64,000 bases of DNA from Semisulcospira habei (GCA_036245525.1 BTPG01000004.1:47798823-47862822); one strand, 5' to 3'; numbered from the stretch's first letter, positions 54,701-64,000 are shown. Numbers and translations: made by a program. The notes: generated from the letters alone by a model not told the origin.

Positions 54701-57700
54701 AGATTTTTTTTTTCAAGAAAAACATCACTAGATTTTTGGGTTCACATGCAGTGTCAAAAGTGAGTATTGTGTCTTTTGTTTGTTGTCTCTCATGTGGTGC
54801 TCATTTGTCGTCCATGGTAAGCTTAAACGTTGGCATTTTATTGGAGACTATTCAAGCCATAGTCTTTAAACTTGGCCCAAGGATACTCTGTGGCAAGACC
54901 TTTCTAAACATACCAATTTCAGTGAACTCTCTCAAGTTCAGAGCTAGGACTGGATACATAAAATAATGATTTAAATCTTTATTTACAAGAAAACACCGAA
55001 AAAATAGCTTATAGAGGTATTTGATTTTTTTGTGGTCATTGTCACACTTTTGGTACATGGCTTTAGAGAGTGACCCATATATTTCATTGAAGAGATTTGA
55101 AACTGCAGAAAAAAGAAAATCTTTTGCACTGAAGGAATGTCTGTCATTTTGGAAGCTGACACTAGTGACAGGCAGCTGTTTAGGGTGCATGAATATCATT
55201 CTCATCCCCTCGGGCCACTACCTTTGGTTCTTGCTTGATGGTCGTCTGAGAAAAAACAAGGCTGCTGTGACCTTAAAGATGAAGAAGGCTCTCTGGTTGA
55301 TGCTTTGCCTCCCCATTCAGCCCCCATGAGATGGCCTGAGTTGCCTGCTCAGCATTAAAACCTAATAACTAACTCCCCATTTAGCAACAACCACTGATTG
55401 CTCATCTTTTTTGCATTCTTGACTGTGTGTTCTGGCTCTGGGTGGTCATATTCATTTTTGTTCAAATAGATAATGTCCCTCAGTCTCAAGAGAAATTCAT
55501 ATTTGGATTCAGCTTTGAGGTAGAACCTACCCACTGCCCCTGCCATAGTTGTACCTCATGTAGTCCCAGTGCATTAATTTACAGCCATCTTGATGGTCTG
55601 GTCTATGGGAAAGTGAACTGCTGGCTAAACAGAATAGCCTGTATCTCTAAAACTTCATAAATCTGTGGATGGTCTGATAAGTGTGTCATTTTATAAGTTA
55701 ACAAGGATAGTTAGCCTTGTCATACACAAAGCATCATAATGTAGTAAAACTGTTGCTGCAAGGGTTTCATGTGAAAGGAAAACAGAAAATAGAGAGACCA
55801 TATCACCGTGAAGAAGGATCTTTGATATGAAATGTTGTGTTTCATGTTTCTAACTTAAAGGGTTTTCAACCTCTATTTTCTGTTTTCCTTTCACAAAGCA
55901 TCATATAATCTGTGCATGAATGGCATGAAGATTTAGGCACCAGTTTACTTCATGTGTTGCTCTTAGAAGACCCAGCAATGCGTTTTGGACAAGATAGACA
56001 AAGCTCATCTAGATGGCGGGCAGTTAACGATTTTCATATGAAATTTGTGACATGGTTTCTGTGGAAGGCCTGTTTTCTTCGTTGTGTGCCAAGAACAGAA
56101 AAGTGGAATCACTCCTGTTTCCAACTTGTTCACACTCCTCCTGAAACGTGCTCAAACAGCCAACTACCCTGCAGAACTTTGGAGTAGAAGCCTGGAGATG
56201 ACCCCAAAAATTCTGATACATGTAATATCAATATCAAGCATGGGTGTAAGATGGACACAAAGACGAGATCACCCTTGCTGTTGTCTGGATGGATCAGGGG
56301 TGATCAGTGTTTTCAGTTTTATGAGCGTTTACACACAGGGTCCGTGTGACACAAATAGAAATTGGGCATTCTTGTCCGCTGTTGGCCAGAACATCTGGGC
56401 AGAGTTTTTAAACCTTGATCTTTGTATGTTTTAAATGATTTGTTACTTGTTAAAATTGTTTCTGTCTACCGGTATGAAGTTGACTAATACGACTAATCTA
56501 CCATATATTTGCACACGTTATCTCAACGACAATCATTTGAATTGGTAAATAATAATAATAATAATAATGTGTGTTTATTCCAATTGGCTCTAAGCGCTTT
56601 ACAATTTCAGCATATACAGTAAACAAATAAAAACAACGTTCACAACTAAATGCATTGGGCCATACAAACTTAGACATCAACACATATCACATCACATAAT
56701 CCACAATGCAAAAACCACATTCATACAATGTAAATAATTATAATGATAATTATAATGACAAATAAAAAACAGTATAGTAAGAATGCTGTCTTTTACCACT
56801 GCACTACTGTTCAGTGGCAAAAGACAGGCAAAACAGTTGGGTTTTCAGGGCCCGTTTGAAAGCAGAGGCAGATTCACTGTGTATGATTTTAAAGGAGAGG
56901 GTGTTCCATAAGACACAAGCTTGGTAAGCAAAGCTACGCTAGCCAAAGGTTTTGTTTGGACCGATGAATTCGTAGCTTCCTAGTATCAGCTGCAGAGAGA
57001 GGCTCTCAAGAAGGTGCATATACATGTAGCATGTCCGTCAAATACTCTGGGCTCGTGCATGACGGACATTTATAGCAGATGGACAGGAGCTTGTACTGAA
57101 TGCGGGCAGAGACTGGCCGCCATTGTAGTGACTCAAGAATAGAAGTTACATGATCAAATTTACGTGCTTTCACGACAAGACGAGCTGCACTATTCTGAAC
57201 TTTCTGAAGACACTCAAGTACTGAGGGTGACCACAGTAGCACATTACAATAGTCTAATTTTGACAGCACAAAGCACCAGTGTTTTAGTAGTGTCAACCAT
57301 AACAAGATGATGAATAGAGCATATGCACCTCAGTTCAAGTTAGACAAAGCTACAGATTGCTCTAACATGGTTGGATATTGAGAGACTGCTGTCTAGCGTA
57401 ACACCAAGATTTCGTACAGTTGGTGAAAAATCCACCTGAGTTGCATCAACCATAATGATGTCTGTAAAAACAAAGATGGACAAGATTTTGTGTTGGGAAC
57501 CAACATTCCTTCAGTTTTTTTATCATTGAGTTTTAACTTATTTGTTGTCATTCATGACTTAACATGGACAGTGGCCTGTTTCATGCTTTGGACAACGTAT
57601 GCTGCCTATCAATAGTCAGCTTTATACATCTGAATATCATCAGCAAATGCATGGTGTGATGCCTACTGATGACATCAGACAAGGGCTGAATGTACAGTAA

Positions 57701-60700
57701 GAACAAAATCGGACCCAGCACCAAGCCCTAAGGCACTCCGAACAGAAGATGCCTCGAGCTAGATCAAGATCACAACTTGTGATTGTTCTGTTAGGTACGA
57801 CCTGAACCAAGCGAGGACATTACCATCTAGGCCAAAGACAAACTGAAGCCGGTGCAGAAGAATTTTGTAATCAATGGTATCAAATGCACTTGAAATGTTT
57901 AGCAAGGCAAGCACCGCGATCTTACGATTATCCAAAGCAGCAAGCAGGTCACTGAGTATCTTCAATAGGGCAGTCTCTGTGCTGTGAAAGGGTCTGTAAG
58001 CAGACTGCAGTGTACTAAACAGTTTATAATAGTTCGCTTGCTTTACACTGGTCGGTAGTTTTTCAGGATGTTTGGGTCCAGTGAGTTTTTTTTTTCTCTC
58101 AGGAAATAGTGTGTGCCCACACATGTACCTTGAAAACAGAATTGGGCGTACGAAAAATCGATATGATAATTTGCCCCCCTAAATGATACTGGTTTTAGAG
58201 TCTTGGCTTATGGACTAACGGTGGAGGATAGTGAAACTTTCAACGGGCCAATATTTTGGTTTTATGGCACAGGCACAAATCTAGTTACTTAAAAAAACCC
58301 AACATTGTTCTCTTTAAATATTGTACCTGGTATTATCTTGTCATAATGATTTATTGAGCCATATTTTGCTTGACATGGTGCTGATAACCGGCAGATGTGA
58401 TTGATTATGAGACCTGAATCAAAATGTTCAAGGCGTCGGCCTACATTCTGATTTGGGTTGAATAATCACATCTGTCGGTTATTGGCACTATTTCAAGCAA
58501 AATGTCAATATAATTTATGCACCCAATCCAAAACAAAATTTTACAATGAGTCCTTCATTTTGTGCCTGATCCCTGTGTTCAGACTTAGAGACTTGTTATG
58601 TACTCTTACTTACTTACGCCTGTCACCCCTACCCGGGTATAGGCCGTCGACGAGAGACCTCCAGCAACTCCTGTCCTGTGCTTCTCCTTCGATTCTGCTC
58701 CAGGTGGTTCCCAGTCTCTTGATGTCTGCTTGGAGGTCTCGACGCCAGGAGTTTCTCGGCCTACCTCTTTTCCTCTTTCCCTGGGGGTTCCATGACAATG
58801 CCTGCCTAGTGATACTGGAAGCTGGCTTTCTCAGACTGTGACCGATCCATCCCCATCTTCTTCGCCCAATTTCGTTCTCTGCTGTTATCTGCTCTGTTCT
58901 CTCCCAGAGTCTGACGTTGCTGATCTTCTCTGGCCAGTGGATTTTCAAAATTCTTCTAAGGCAACTGTTCATGAAGGTCTGTACTCTGTTGACTGTGGTT
59001 TTTGTCAATCTCCATGTCTCTGCTCCATATAGGAGAACTGCTTTTACATTGGAGTTGAAAATCCGGACTTTGGTGTGTTGTGACAGCTCTCTGGAACTCC
59101 ACACTTTTTTCAACTGGAGAAAGGCTGCTCTGGCTTTACCGATTCGTGCTCTGACATCTGCATCAGTGCCGCCTTTTTTGTCTATGATGCTCCCGAGATA
59201 GGTGAAGGACTCCACCTCCTCCAACGGGGTGCCAGCAAGCGATGAGCAGACTGGTTCTTCCTGGTTGCGTTCAGCCTCATTGTCTTTGTTTTCTGTTTGT
59301 GAATGGTGAGGCCCACTTGGGACGAGATGTCAGCAAGCCTCGTGGTCTTGTCCTGCATTTGTTGATGAGTGTGGGACAGTAATGCCAAGTCGTCTGCAAA
59401 ATCGAGGTCGTCAAGCTGTGTCCACAGTGTCCACTGTATTCCACTTCGTCTGTGCTCTGTGGTCATCTTCATGACCCAGTCTATGGCCAGTAGGAAGAGG
59501 AACGGAGACAGCAGACACCCCTGCCTGACACCAGTTCTGACCTGGAGCTCTCTGGTGAACTGCCCTTCGTGGATCACGCGACATGTCATGCCATCATAGC
59601 TGCTCTTGATCAGGCGGACGAGCTTTGTGGGTACACCGTAGTGTCGTAGGAGTTTCCACAGAGTCTCTCGGTCCACGCTGTCAAATGCTTTCTCATAATC
59701 CACAAAGTTGACGTACAGAGGGGAGCTCCACTCCAGAGACTGTTCCACGATGATGCGGAGAGTGGCGATCTGGTCTGTACATGATCGGTCTTCTGCTGCG
59801 TCCAATCCTGCTTGCTGGTCTCTCAGCTGGGGGTCAACGGAGCTCTTCATTCTCTCTAGGATGATCCTGTTGAAGACCTTTCCTGGTACTGACAGCAAGG
59901 TGATTCCTCTGTAGTTGGAACACTTGCTGAGGTCGCCTTTCTTGGGAAGCTTGATTAGGTACCCCTCCTTCCAGTCAGCTGGCATCACCTCCTCTTCCCA
60001 GATCTTTCCAAACAGTGGGTACAGCATCTCAACTGTTGTCTCTAGGTCTGCTTTCAGAGACTCCGCTGGGATGCCGTCTGGCCCTGCTGCTTTGCCATTC
60101 TTCAAAAATGCCACTGCTTTTCTGATCTCTTCCCGGCTGGGTCTGTCACAGCTGATGGGTAGGTCGGTCTCTGCCGGCTGGATGTCGGGGGGGTCGGGTG
60201 GGCTAGGTCTGTTCAGTAACTCTTCAAAATACTCGGCCCATCTGTTGAGTTGGTCTGCTCTGTCTGCAATAGGCTTGCCTTCTTTGTCTTTTACTGGTCT
60301 TTCTGTATGGCCATACTTACCCGACAATCTTCTGGTAATGTCGTGGCGCGTAGCTGTTTCGTGTTGCCGCTGCCTGCTGCCTTTTCTGCCTCTGCTGCCA
60401 GGCTGTCTGTGTAGGCCCTCTTGTCTGCCCTGATACTCCTCTTCACCTCGCGGTTGGCTTCCGAGTATTCCCCCTGTGCCCTTACTTTGGCTGCTCTCGT
60501 GCGACTGTTGTTGACAGCTGCTTTCTTCTGCTTCCTCGCTTCTATCTTCTTCAAGGTCTGTGCCGACAGCCAGTCCTTGTGGTGGTGTTTCCTGAACCCT
60601 ACAGTGTCTTTGCAGGTTGAGTTCAGCGCCTCTCTAACTGCCTTCCACTGCTGCTCTGTGGTGACCGCCTCCTCTTCATTTACTAGCTCCTGTAGCGCTT

Positions 60701-63214
60701 GAAACCGGTTGGACAGCACCAGTTTGAACTCTTCTCTAACTCCAGTTTCTCTCAGGAGGCCTACATTATAGCGCTGTCTTCTTGTTATCTCTATGCGGCT
60801 TTTCTTTAGCTTGAGCTTCATTCTTAAGGTAAGCAGATGGTGGTCGGAGGCGACATCTGCTCCCCTCCTCACTCGAACATCTTGAAGGGATCTTCTGGAT
60901 CTTAATTTCTTGCTAATGCAGATATGGTCTATTTGGTTCTCTGTTGTATGGTCAGGTGAGACCCAAGTTGCTTTGTGTATTCTTCTGTGTGGGAAGATGC
61001 TGCCTCCAATGACAAGTCGGTTTAGAGCACAAAAGTCTACAAACCTCTCCCCGTTCTCACTCATCTCCGAGCCTAGTCCCTGTCTCCCCATCACCTCTTC
61101 GTATCCGGTGTTGTCCTCCCCTATTTTGGCATTAAAATCGCCCATGACGATGGTGATGTCTCGCTCCGCACATTTGTCCACGGCACTCTGGAGTCGGTCG
61201 TAGAACTCTTGTTTCTCTTCCTCGTCACTGTCATTGGTGGGCGCATAACACTGGATGACGTTCAGCTTGAGCTTTTTCTTGGTTCTAAAGGCTGCTGTTA
61301 TAATTCTTGGCCCAAGAGGTTCCCAGCCCATCAGCGCTCTCTGTGCCACTGGTGACAGCATGAGTGCTACTCCTTCTGTATGGGGGGCATTCTCCTCTTC
61401 ATGACCTGAATACAGAACCATCTCCCCACTTAACAGCCTTTTCTGGCCAGACTGCGTCCATCTGGCTTCACTGATGCCTAGCAGGGAAAGGTTGTACTTT
61501 TGCATTTCCGCTGCTATCTGGGCGGCCTTGCCGCTCTGGTACATGGTCTTGACGTTCCATGTGCCCATGGTTGTATCCCTGGATAGAGAGAGGCGGCTCG
61601 GTCCTGTGGCTTCCGAAGACTTCCGGCTTTCACCACAGGACGTCATAAGTCTTCTGGTAGAAGAACCTTCCTCCTCCAGGAAAGGAATTACTGTTAGTCT
61701 TTTCGTCGGCGTTTTTGTAGCTATTTCCTTTTTTGCAGGGTGGGGAAGCAACCCCCACGCCCAACCCCCTTACTAGGAGGACCAGGGGTTTTCTGTCGGG
61801 GTCACCTTCCCTTAGACCATGTTGGTTCACGGCACCTTATTTCATTCGGTGCACCCCTCTCACGAGGGACCCCCTATCCACCACCCAGGGGACGCGCCTC
61901 AACGCCGTATGGTCCCAGCGCGAGGTTGTTATGTACTCAGGTACCCCATATGCTCCTGACTGACTTGAGAATTGATGCTTTTTTCCTGGCCGTTTATATT
62001 GGCACAGGGGGAGCAAAGCCAGAGGTATTCGACAGTTTTTGTAACAGTTAACTCATTTAGCCCGGACGCACCACACAAAGACATGGATCGAGCATGATAG
62101 TTCAACTAATAATATCATAATTTAATAAAATCATAATATCAAGGATCTGTATGTCTTGCAGATGTTTGGAGTTTTGTCTGTGCTCTCCATTCACGCGGTT
62201 TCTCTGCAGTGGTGTATCATCATTCATGACTTGACAGTTGTTGATACAAAGCTGTCAACAGAGGGCATAGGTTGGGCTGAGGCACAAGGGCTAAAAATAG
62301 TGACCCACGTCCCGCCCCCCCCCCCCCCCCCCCTCTGATATGGATGTGATCCAACTGTTTGAGTGCTTTCTGCCCCCAGAGTCAAACCCTTGTGCCACTA
62401 TTAAGCACTAGGTTACACATGTGAGCCATAAGGGCTTTGTGTTCTTCTTGTAAGCTGCCCACATTGTCACAGTTCAAAGCTCACTTAAAGACTTTTCTTT
62501 TCTGTCGGGCGTTTAAAATTTAGCTCACCTTTAGCTAACTGTTGACTGCCTATTATTCTGATTCTGGAGGGAAGTGGATGTAAGGCGTCGGGAAGGGATG
62601 GGGTGCGTTAAAGTAGTGTATAATTGTGCATGTGTCTGAGAGAGACTAGAGAGTGTGCTCTTGTGCATGCACAGCGAGTCCAGTGTTTTTTGAAGAACAG
62701 TGCTATACAAGAAGTATTTATTATTATTATTATTAAGCTATGGCTTGATAACATTAACATAAAGTTACAGTGTCCTTAGGTCTATTTTTGCTTATTAGAC
62801 CATTTTGTCACATACATTCAATATTCTGGTGGTTTTTTTTTCATAAGCAGCACTTGCATGTCTTGAGAAGGTCTTGTTGCTGTTGGGATGTTAAACCCAA
62901 CCAACCAATTTGATATGTACATACAGTACTGTTCTGTTTCTCTTGTCACAGGTCAGGAGCTTGCTGGGAAAGTGTCCCTGAAACACATCTATGAAATTGC
63001 TGTCATCAAGTCCAAGGACACTTCCTTCGAAAATGTGCCATTGGAACAGGTTTGCAAGCGGATCATTGGCACAGCTCATGGATGTGGCATTGAAGTTGTG
63101 CCTCACCTTGATGCAAACGATTACTGCCGTTTCATGGATAAGCGCAAAGTAGAATTGGAACAGCAAGCCAAAGAGTTGGAAGAGATACGCCAAGCCAAAA
63201 TGCTTCGATTATAA
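43022..63214 (+). CDS. MRPL11: mitochondrial ribosomal protein L11 (four exons)
   Basis: Exons 43022-43162, 47739-47834, 54305-54398 and 62952-63214 join in phase (141, 96, 94 and 260 coding bases plus stop) to 197 codons, close to the usual length of animal MRPL11. The protein is uL11m of the large mitochondrial ribosomal subunit, part of the stalk base that contacts translation factors. Hallmarks are [17 protein letters not shown] in exon 1, [20 protein letters not shown] in exon 2, [17 protein letters not shown] in exon 3 and [18 protein letters not shown] with [15 protein letters not shown] in exon 4. The C-terminus is a charged helix ending [12 protein letters not shown]. Introns total about 19.6 kb and are packed with transposons. 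Confidence in the exons is high. Confidence 0.95.
43352..43371. repeat. C20 tract
   Basis: Uninterrupted run in MRPL11 intron 1. Confidence 0.9.
43676..44219 (+). pseudogene. LINE reverse transcriptase, N-terminal part
   Basis: Begins near [20 protein letters not shown] and runs without a stop to the insertion at 44220. Its sense continues after 44823. Truncated at the 5' side. Confidence 0.7.
44220..44817 (+). mobile_element. 598-bp DNA transposon inside the LINE RT frame
   Basis: Perfect 14-bp terminal inverted repeats, CAGACCTGTTTACC and GGTAAACAGGTCTG, are flanked by a 6-bp direct duplication CATCAG (44214-44219 and 44818-44823). Removing the insert and one duplicate restores the LINE frame across ...CIITS and DAKLDKEL. 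Inside, from 44452, lies a fragment of a basic and acidic protein ([20 protein letters not shown]) and, in another frame, [11 protein letters not shown], which resembles the zinc-binding start of some transposase proteins. This suggests a deletion derivative of a larger element. Subterminal regions repeat TACACATTT many times. Superfamily uncertain. Confidence 0.85.
44824..45608 (+). pseudogene. LINE C-terminal region after the insertion
   Basis: Contains a Y/W-rich thumb-like block ([20 protein letters not shown]), [20 protein letters not shown] and [20 protein letters not shown]. The finger is read in the frame ending at about 45534 while the longer frame runs to 45608, showing one frameshift in the A run near 45424. 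Confidence 0.7.
45790..45925. repeat. short direct repeat (about 60 bp, two units)
   Basis: AATGGATGCCAATC(T/A)CACCG...TAAAGTTGTA occurs twice in a row. The second unit overlaps the end of the antisense exon at 45911-46037. Confidence 0.7.
45911..46037 (-). CDS. antisense exon 2 (terminal) of an unidentified gene
   Basis: A TTTTGCAG acceptor precedes CCTGCCAATCATC. With the two bases left by the exon at 46254-46396 it reads [20 protein letters not shown], continues [20 protein letters not shown] and stops at TAA (45911-45913). No family recognised. It lies inside MRPL11 intron 1 on the opposite strand. Confidence 0.5.
46254..46396 (-). CDS. antisense exon 1 of an unidentified gene
   Basis: A CTTGACAG acceptor and a GTGAGT donor flank 143 nt. 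It encodes [20 protein letters not shown], then [20 protein letters not shown] and EIRVPGP. The ATG at its start may be internal. The open frame at 46719-47012 on the same strand ([20 protein letters not shown], later CKQCGTL) could be an earlier exon of the same gene, but no matching donor was found. Confidence 0.5.
46503..46522. repeat. C20 tract
   Basis: Uninterrupted run between the antisense exon and the frame at 46719. Confidence 0.9.
46719..47012 (-). CDS. open frame, possible exon of the antisense gene
   Basis: 97 codons including [40 protein letters not shown] and [20 protein letters not shown], with a CxxC pair that could bind zinc. The composition looks coding. There is no clear acceptor or donor and no recognised family, so it may be a pseudogene or repeat relic. 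Confidence 0.35.
   Translation of the reverse strand: MHMLDQTSILPDLYWQCTLHLNGTTMVCRDPPLKCQLLLDFAKPDTHSHRAMAIPAFYRTTPVMCKQCGTLTVMPAACQAGQHLTALRYHRPTVLLQ
47739..47834 (+). CDS. MRPL11: MRPL11 exon 2
   Basis: A TCTCTTGCAG acceptor and GTATGT donor; 32 codons, phase 0, reading [20 protein letters not shown] and [12 protein letters not shown]. This is the conserved FCKxFNxxT...GIPLPTxI core of uL11. Confidence 0.95.
47940..49075 (-). repeat. R dispersed repeat with about 320-bp tandem units
   Basis: Begins TTTTTGGCTCACGTGCGAAG and contains R motifs in inverted orientation. CTTGGTACA(G/T)AGATACCTGATGG recurs at about 48312, 48628 and 48951, giving a 316-323 bp period. The array continues after the hAT insertion at 52005-52270 and ends CATGAGCCATAAGGGCTTTG. 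Confidence 0.82.
49611..50922 (-). pseudogene. hAT transposase, main exon, frameshifted
   Basis: Minus strand order: [20 protein letters not shown] after an acceptor at 50923, [19 protein letters not shown] (catalytic Asp), [32 protein letters not shown]. Then, after a one-base shift near 50345, [19 protein letters not shown], and after a second shift the hAT C-terminal dimerisation region [20 protein letters not shown], ending [16 protein letters not shown]. Most similar in style to ZBED-like hAT proteins. Cut-and-paste activity is lost in this copy. Confidence 0.85.
50923..51171 (-). other. hAT transposase intron containing the CA microsatellite
   Basis: The donor CATACAG/GTAATA and acceptor TTACAG/CTGAAAAC join ...PESHT to AENIT in phase. 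About 100 bp of the 249-bp intron is a CA/TG run. Confidence 0.6.
51042..51140. repeat. CA microsatellite
   Basis: About 100 bp of CA repeats inside the hAT intron. Confidence 0.95.
51172..51303 (-). pseudogene. hAT transposase, upstream exon
   Basis: Reads [20 protein letters not shown] (first catalytic Asp in TTDGW) and [14 protein letters not shown], ending at the donor at 51171. The N-terminal zinc finger exon was not found. Confidence 0.65.
51455..51768. repeat. inverted duplication with C and G tracts inside the hAT element
   Basis: Arms 51455-51552 and 51660-51768 are reverse complements, containing ACTGATTCTGCAGACGACAG. Each arm has a homopolymer at the same place: C21 at 51518-51538 and G31 at 51675-51705. 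The spacer is about 107 bp. Confidence 0.93.
52005..52270 (-). repeat. R repeat, continuation after the hAT insertion
   Basis: Resumes TTATCAAAGTTTTTGTAAAC exactly as other R units continue, and ends with CATGAGCCATAAGGGCTTTG. Confidence 0.8.
52271..53101. other. MRPL11 intron 2 without recognised features
   Basis: No exon or repeat boundary supported; open frames at 52666-53120 lack splice or family support. Confidence 0.4.
53102..53325. mobile_element. TTAA hairpin MITE, copy 9 (type B)
   Basis: Left end TCAACTCATATCATACTG (mutated TTAA), right end GAATGATAAGGGTTAA. The hairpin (about 53203-53275) has arms with GTGCCAGAATAGCTTGGCGC and their complement. It is inverted relative to copy 10. 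Confidence 0.82.
53729..53752. repeat. G-rich tract
   Basis: G15-T-G8, between two inverted hairpin MITEs. Confidence 0.9.
54048..54272. mobile_element. TTAA hairpin MITE, copy 10 (type B)
   Basis: Ends TTAACCCTTATCATTCGG and GTATGGTATGGGTTAA with an intact TTAA duplication. Almost the whole 225 bp is the reverse complement of copy 9. It ends only 32 bp before MRPL11 exon 3, so it covers the region where the branch point should lie. Confidence 0.88.
54305..54398 (+). CDS. MRPL11: MRPL11 exon 3
   Basis: A TCATCACCAG acceptor and GTAAGT donor; 31 codons plus one base: [31 protein letters not shown] and the first base of a glycine codon. Matches the uL11 PDRxFE...PPxxFxLKxAAG core. Confidence 0.95.
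54770..54950 (-). repeat. R dispersed repeat fragment
   Basis: TTGGCATTTTATTGGAGACT, AAACTTGGCCCAAGGATACT and CAAGACCTTTCTAAACATAC are R motifs in inverted orientation. Confidence 0.65.
55312..55372 (+). repeat. short dispersed repeat tail
   Basis: CCCCATGAGATGGCCTGAGT and CTGCTCAGCATTAAAACC resemble segments at 37246-37302 (inverted) and 63612-63675, probably the 3' end of a SINE. Confidence 0.5.
55771..55894. repeat. 124-bp element with perfect 24-bp inverted ends
   Basis: GTGAAAGGAAAACAGAAAAT plus AGAG at 55771-55794 is exactly mirrored at 55871-55894. An ACAAAGCATCATAAT-type direct repeat lies at about 55725 and 55893. No coding sequence. Confidence 0.88.
56547..58125 (-). mobile_element. 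LINE family C (CR1/L2-like), degraded
   Basis: An AAT-type tail at 56547-56567 precedes RT remnants on the minus strand: [19 protein letters not shown] and [20 protein letters not shown] (57759-58050), then [20 protein letters not shown] and [20 protein letters not shown] (57006-57305). Many frameshifts. The 5' half is missing. Confidence 0.75.
58593..58605. repeat. target-site duplication of RTE copy 2, 3' side
   Basis: TTGTTATGTACTC, identical to 61926-61938. Confidence 0.92.
58610..59224 (-). pseudogene. RTE C-terminal domain, copy 2
   Basis: Reads [60 protein letters not shown] and [20 protein letters not shown], ending GDRRK. Its stop codon TAA falls inside the GTAA tail repeat, so there is essentially no 3' UTR. 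Separated from RT by a frameshift near 59240. Confidence 0.85.
59182..60327 (-). pseudogene. RTE reverse transcriptase, copy 2
   Basis: Nearly intact [81 protein letters not shown] and [15 protein letters not shown] with the FADD active site. A four-base insertion (GCGC near 60344) offsets it from the endonuclease frame. Confidence 0.88.
60291..61751 (-). pseudogene. RTE AP-endonuclease, copy 2
   Basis: Reads [80 protein letters not shown] and [20 protein letters not shown]. The N, E, D-x-N and SDH residues of the endonuclease/phosphatase fold are in place. Frame ends after the insertion near 60344. Confidence 0.9.
61926..61938. repeat. target-site duplication of RTE copy 2, 5' side
   Basis: TTGTTATGTACTC, directly after the element's 5' end. 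Confidence 0.92.
62048..62105. mobile_element. TTAA hairpin MITE, copy 11 (truncated)
   Basis: Starts TTAACTCATTTAGCCCGG and ends abruptly after GATAGTTCAA, where the hairpin arm would begin. Confidence 0.6.
62315..62333. repeat. C19 tract
   Basis: Run in MRPL11 intron 3. Confidence 0.9.
62460..62745 (+). mobile_element. LINE family A, 3' end only
   Basis: GGAAGTGGATGTAAGGCGTC, AAGTAGTGTATAATTGTGCA and a final ATT-type tail match the complement of 23381-23650. Only 3' UTR remains. Confidence 0.78.
62952..63214 (+). CDS. MRPL11: MRPL11 exon 4 (terminal)
   Basis: A CTTGTCACAG acceptor, phase 1. Encodes [39 protein letters not shown] and a charged C-terminal helix, stop TAA at 63212-63214. 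The open frame extends 5' to 62888 through intron sequence; the splice phase fixes the true start. Confidence 0.95.
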
Positions 63215-64000
63215 CATGTCTTTTCAGAACTTTATACCTGGGCATTCAAATATCCAGTGACCTAAAGTGGCTTGCTCACATTTCCACCATAAGGCAAACG
63301 AGCAAGCCCAACACTAGGCTTTCTGCCACACAACATGGAAGGACTGAGCCCCCAGAGTACTGACAGTGTATCTAACTTTAGTCAGATGTGCTCTTGAATA
63401 TGGTACTGTTTTCTGGGACACGCATCGTAAAACAGATATCTAGACAAATTGGAAAGTATCCCAAACCTTGCTGCCAGATTTACCATACAAGACCACAAGT
63501 CCTGTTAGCCGGGATGCATCACTTAGATGCTGCATGAACTGCAACTGGACCAGAGGAGACAGCTTTGCCAGATAAACATGCACAAGGTGGTTGAGGGTCT
63601 GTGGCTGGCCATGCCATCTCATCAATTCTTACACCGTATGATGGCATTAGTCACCTGCTCGGCGTTAAACCCAATTCCTGCTACAAAACAAATTAGACAC
63701 CATATATAAGAACCAAGAAATATTCAGACTTTTTGACACAGTGGAGGCTGGTTAATACAAGCACGCTTTACATGAATGTCTGGTTAAGATGACACGTTTT
63801 TGATTTCCCGGCAGACAGCCCTGTTAAAATTTCATGGATAACACAAAAAGCATAACATTAAATTCCTGCCTCGAACGAAGATGATTTTGTTAATTTCCCC
63901 AACAGAAAAGTTTCACTATTTTCACCTGTTTAACATCAACGACCATCCAAAGTGCTGACAGATGATTTCCTCACATCCAATGCAGACATCTCTATTTTCT
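63215..64000. other. MRPL11 3' flank
   Basis: Contains the 3' UTR. A short dispersed repeat tail lies at 63612-63675 (GTCACCTGCTCGGCGTTAAA). I found no clear AATAAA signal. Confidence 0.4.

Larger units (their letters stand above)
58606..61925 (-). mobile_element. RTE-type LINE, copy 2 (full length)
   Basis: Flanked by a perfect 13-bp duplication TTGTTATGTACTC. Encodes endonuclease, reverse transcriptase and a C-terminal domain, and ends in a short GTAA-type repeat instead of poly-A, as RTE elements do. Only a few small frameshifts break it, so it is younger than copy 1. Confidence 0.93.

Noticed and set aside
62156..62338. 60-codon frame ending in a proline run
   Set aside because: The proline run is the C19 tract and nothing else supports coding.

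Overview
The window is animal nuclear DNA, most likely from a marine mollusc, probably a gastropod. Genes are split by long introns with GT/AG boundaries. Most of the sequence is transposon debris of kinds common in lophotrochozoans: non-LTR retrotransposons, a DIRS-type tyrosine-recombinase retrotransposon, a hAT element, a tRNA-derived SINE, piggyBac-like TTAA hairpin elements, long microsatellites and many poly-G tracts. The species assignment is inference; I cannot search databases. Host genes come first. The best-supported one is mitochondrial ribosomal protein L11 on the + strand, in four exons (43022-43162, 47739-47834, 54305-54398, 62952-63214). These join in phase to 197 codons. A second gene on the - strand is seen as seven small phase-compatible exons between 24648 and 839. 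It encodes a glutamine-rich, probably coiled-coil segment, runs out of the window at its 3' end, and I cannot name it. Two further - strand exons (46254-46396 and 45911-46037) join in frame and end in a stop codon inside MRPL11 intron 1. They may belong to a nested antisense gene. Layout: 1.06-4.43 kb is an internally deleted DIRS-like element whose recombinase region contains a 5S rRNA sequence. 7.6-9.8 kb is an I/Nimb-like LINE with RNase H. 10-15.8 kb is mainly a divergent dispersed repeat called R here. 15.8-18.9 kb is an unclassified 3.06-kb insertion in R with a 9-bp target duplication. 20.5-24.4 kb holds hairpin elements, a tandem duplication and a LINE 3' end. 26.4-26.8 kb is a SINE whose tail resembles that of LINE family B. 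32.2-35.8 kb and 58.6-61.9 kb are two copies of one RTE-type LINE, the second with a perfect 13-bp target duplication. 36.1-39.5 kb holds LINE family B copies. 39.5-41.1 kb is a compact intronless cassette of four small ORFs, three with clear hydrophobic segments, in virus- or transposon-like packing; it is the best candidate for an undescribed system. 43.6-45.6 kb is another LINE, interrupted by a 598-bp DNA transposon. 49.1-52.0 kb is a hAT transposon with an 8-bp target duplication, nested in an R array. Little cooperates functionally here apart from the MRPL11 exons. The main story is layered insertion: nested elements with intact target duplications let the order of events be read, and paired copies of the same element expose poly-G expansion, tandem duplication and hairpin-arm covariation directly.
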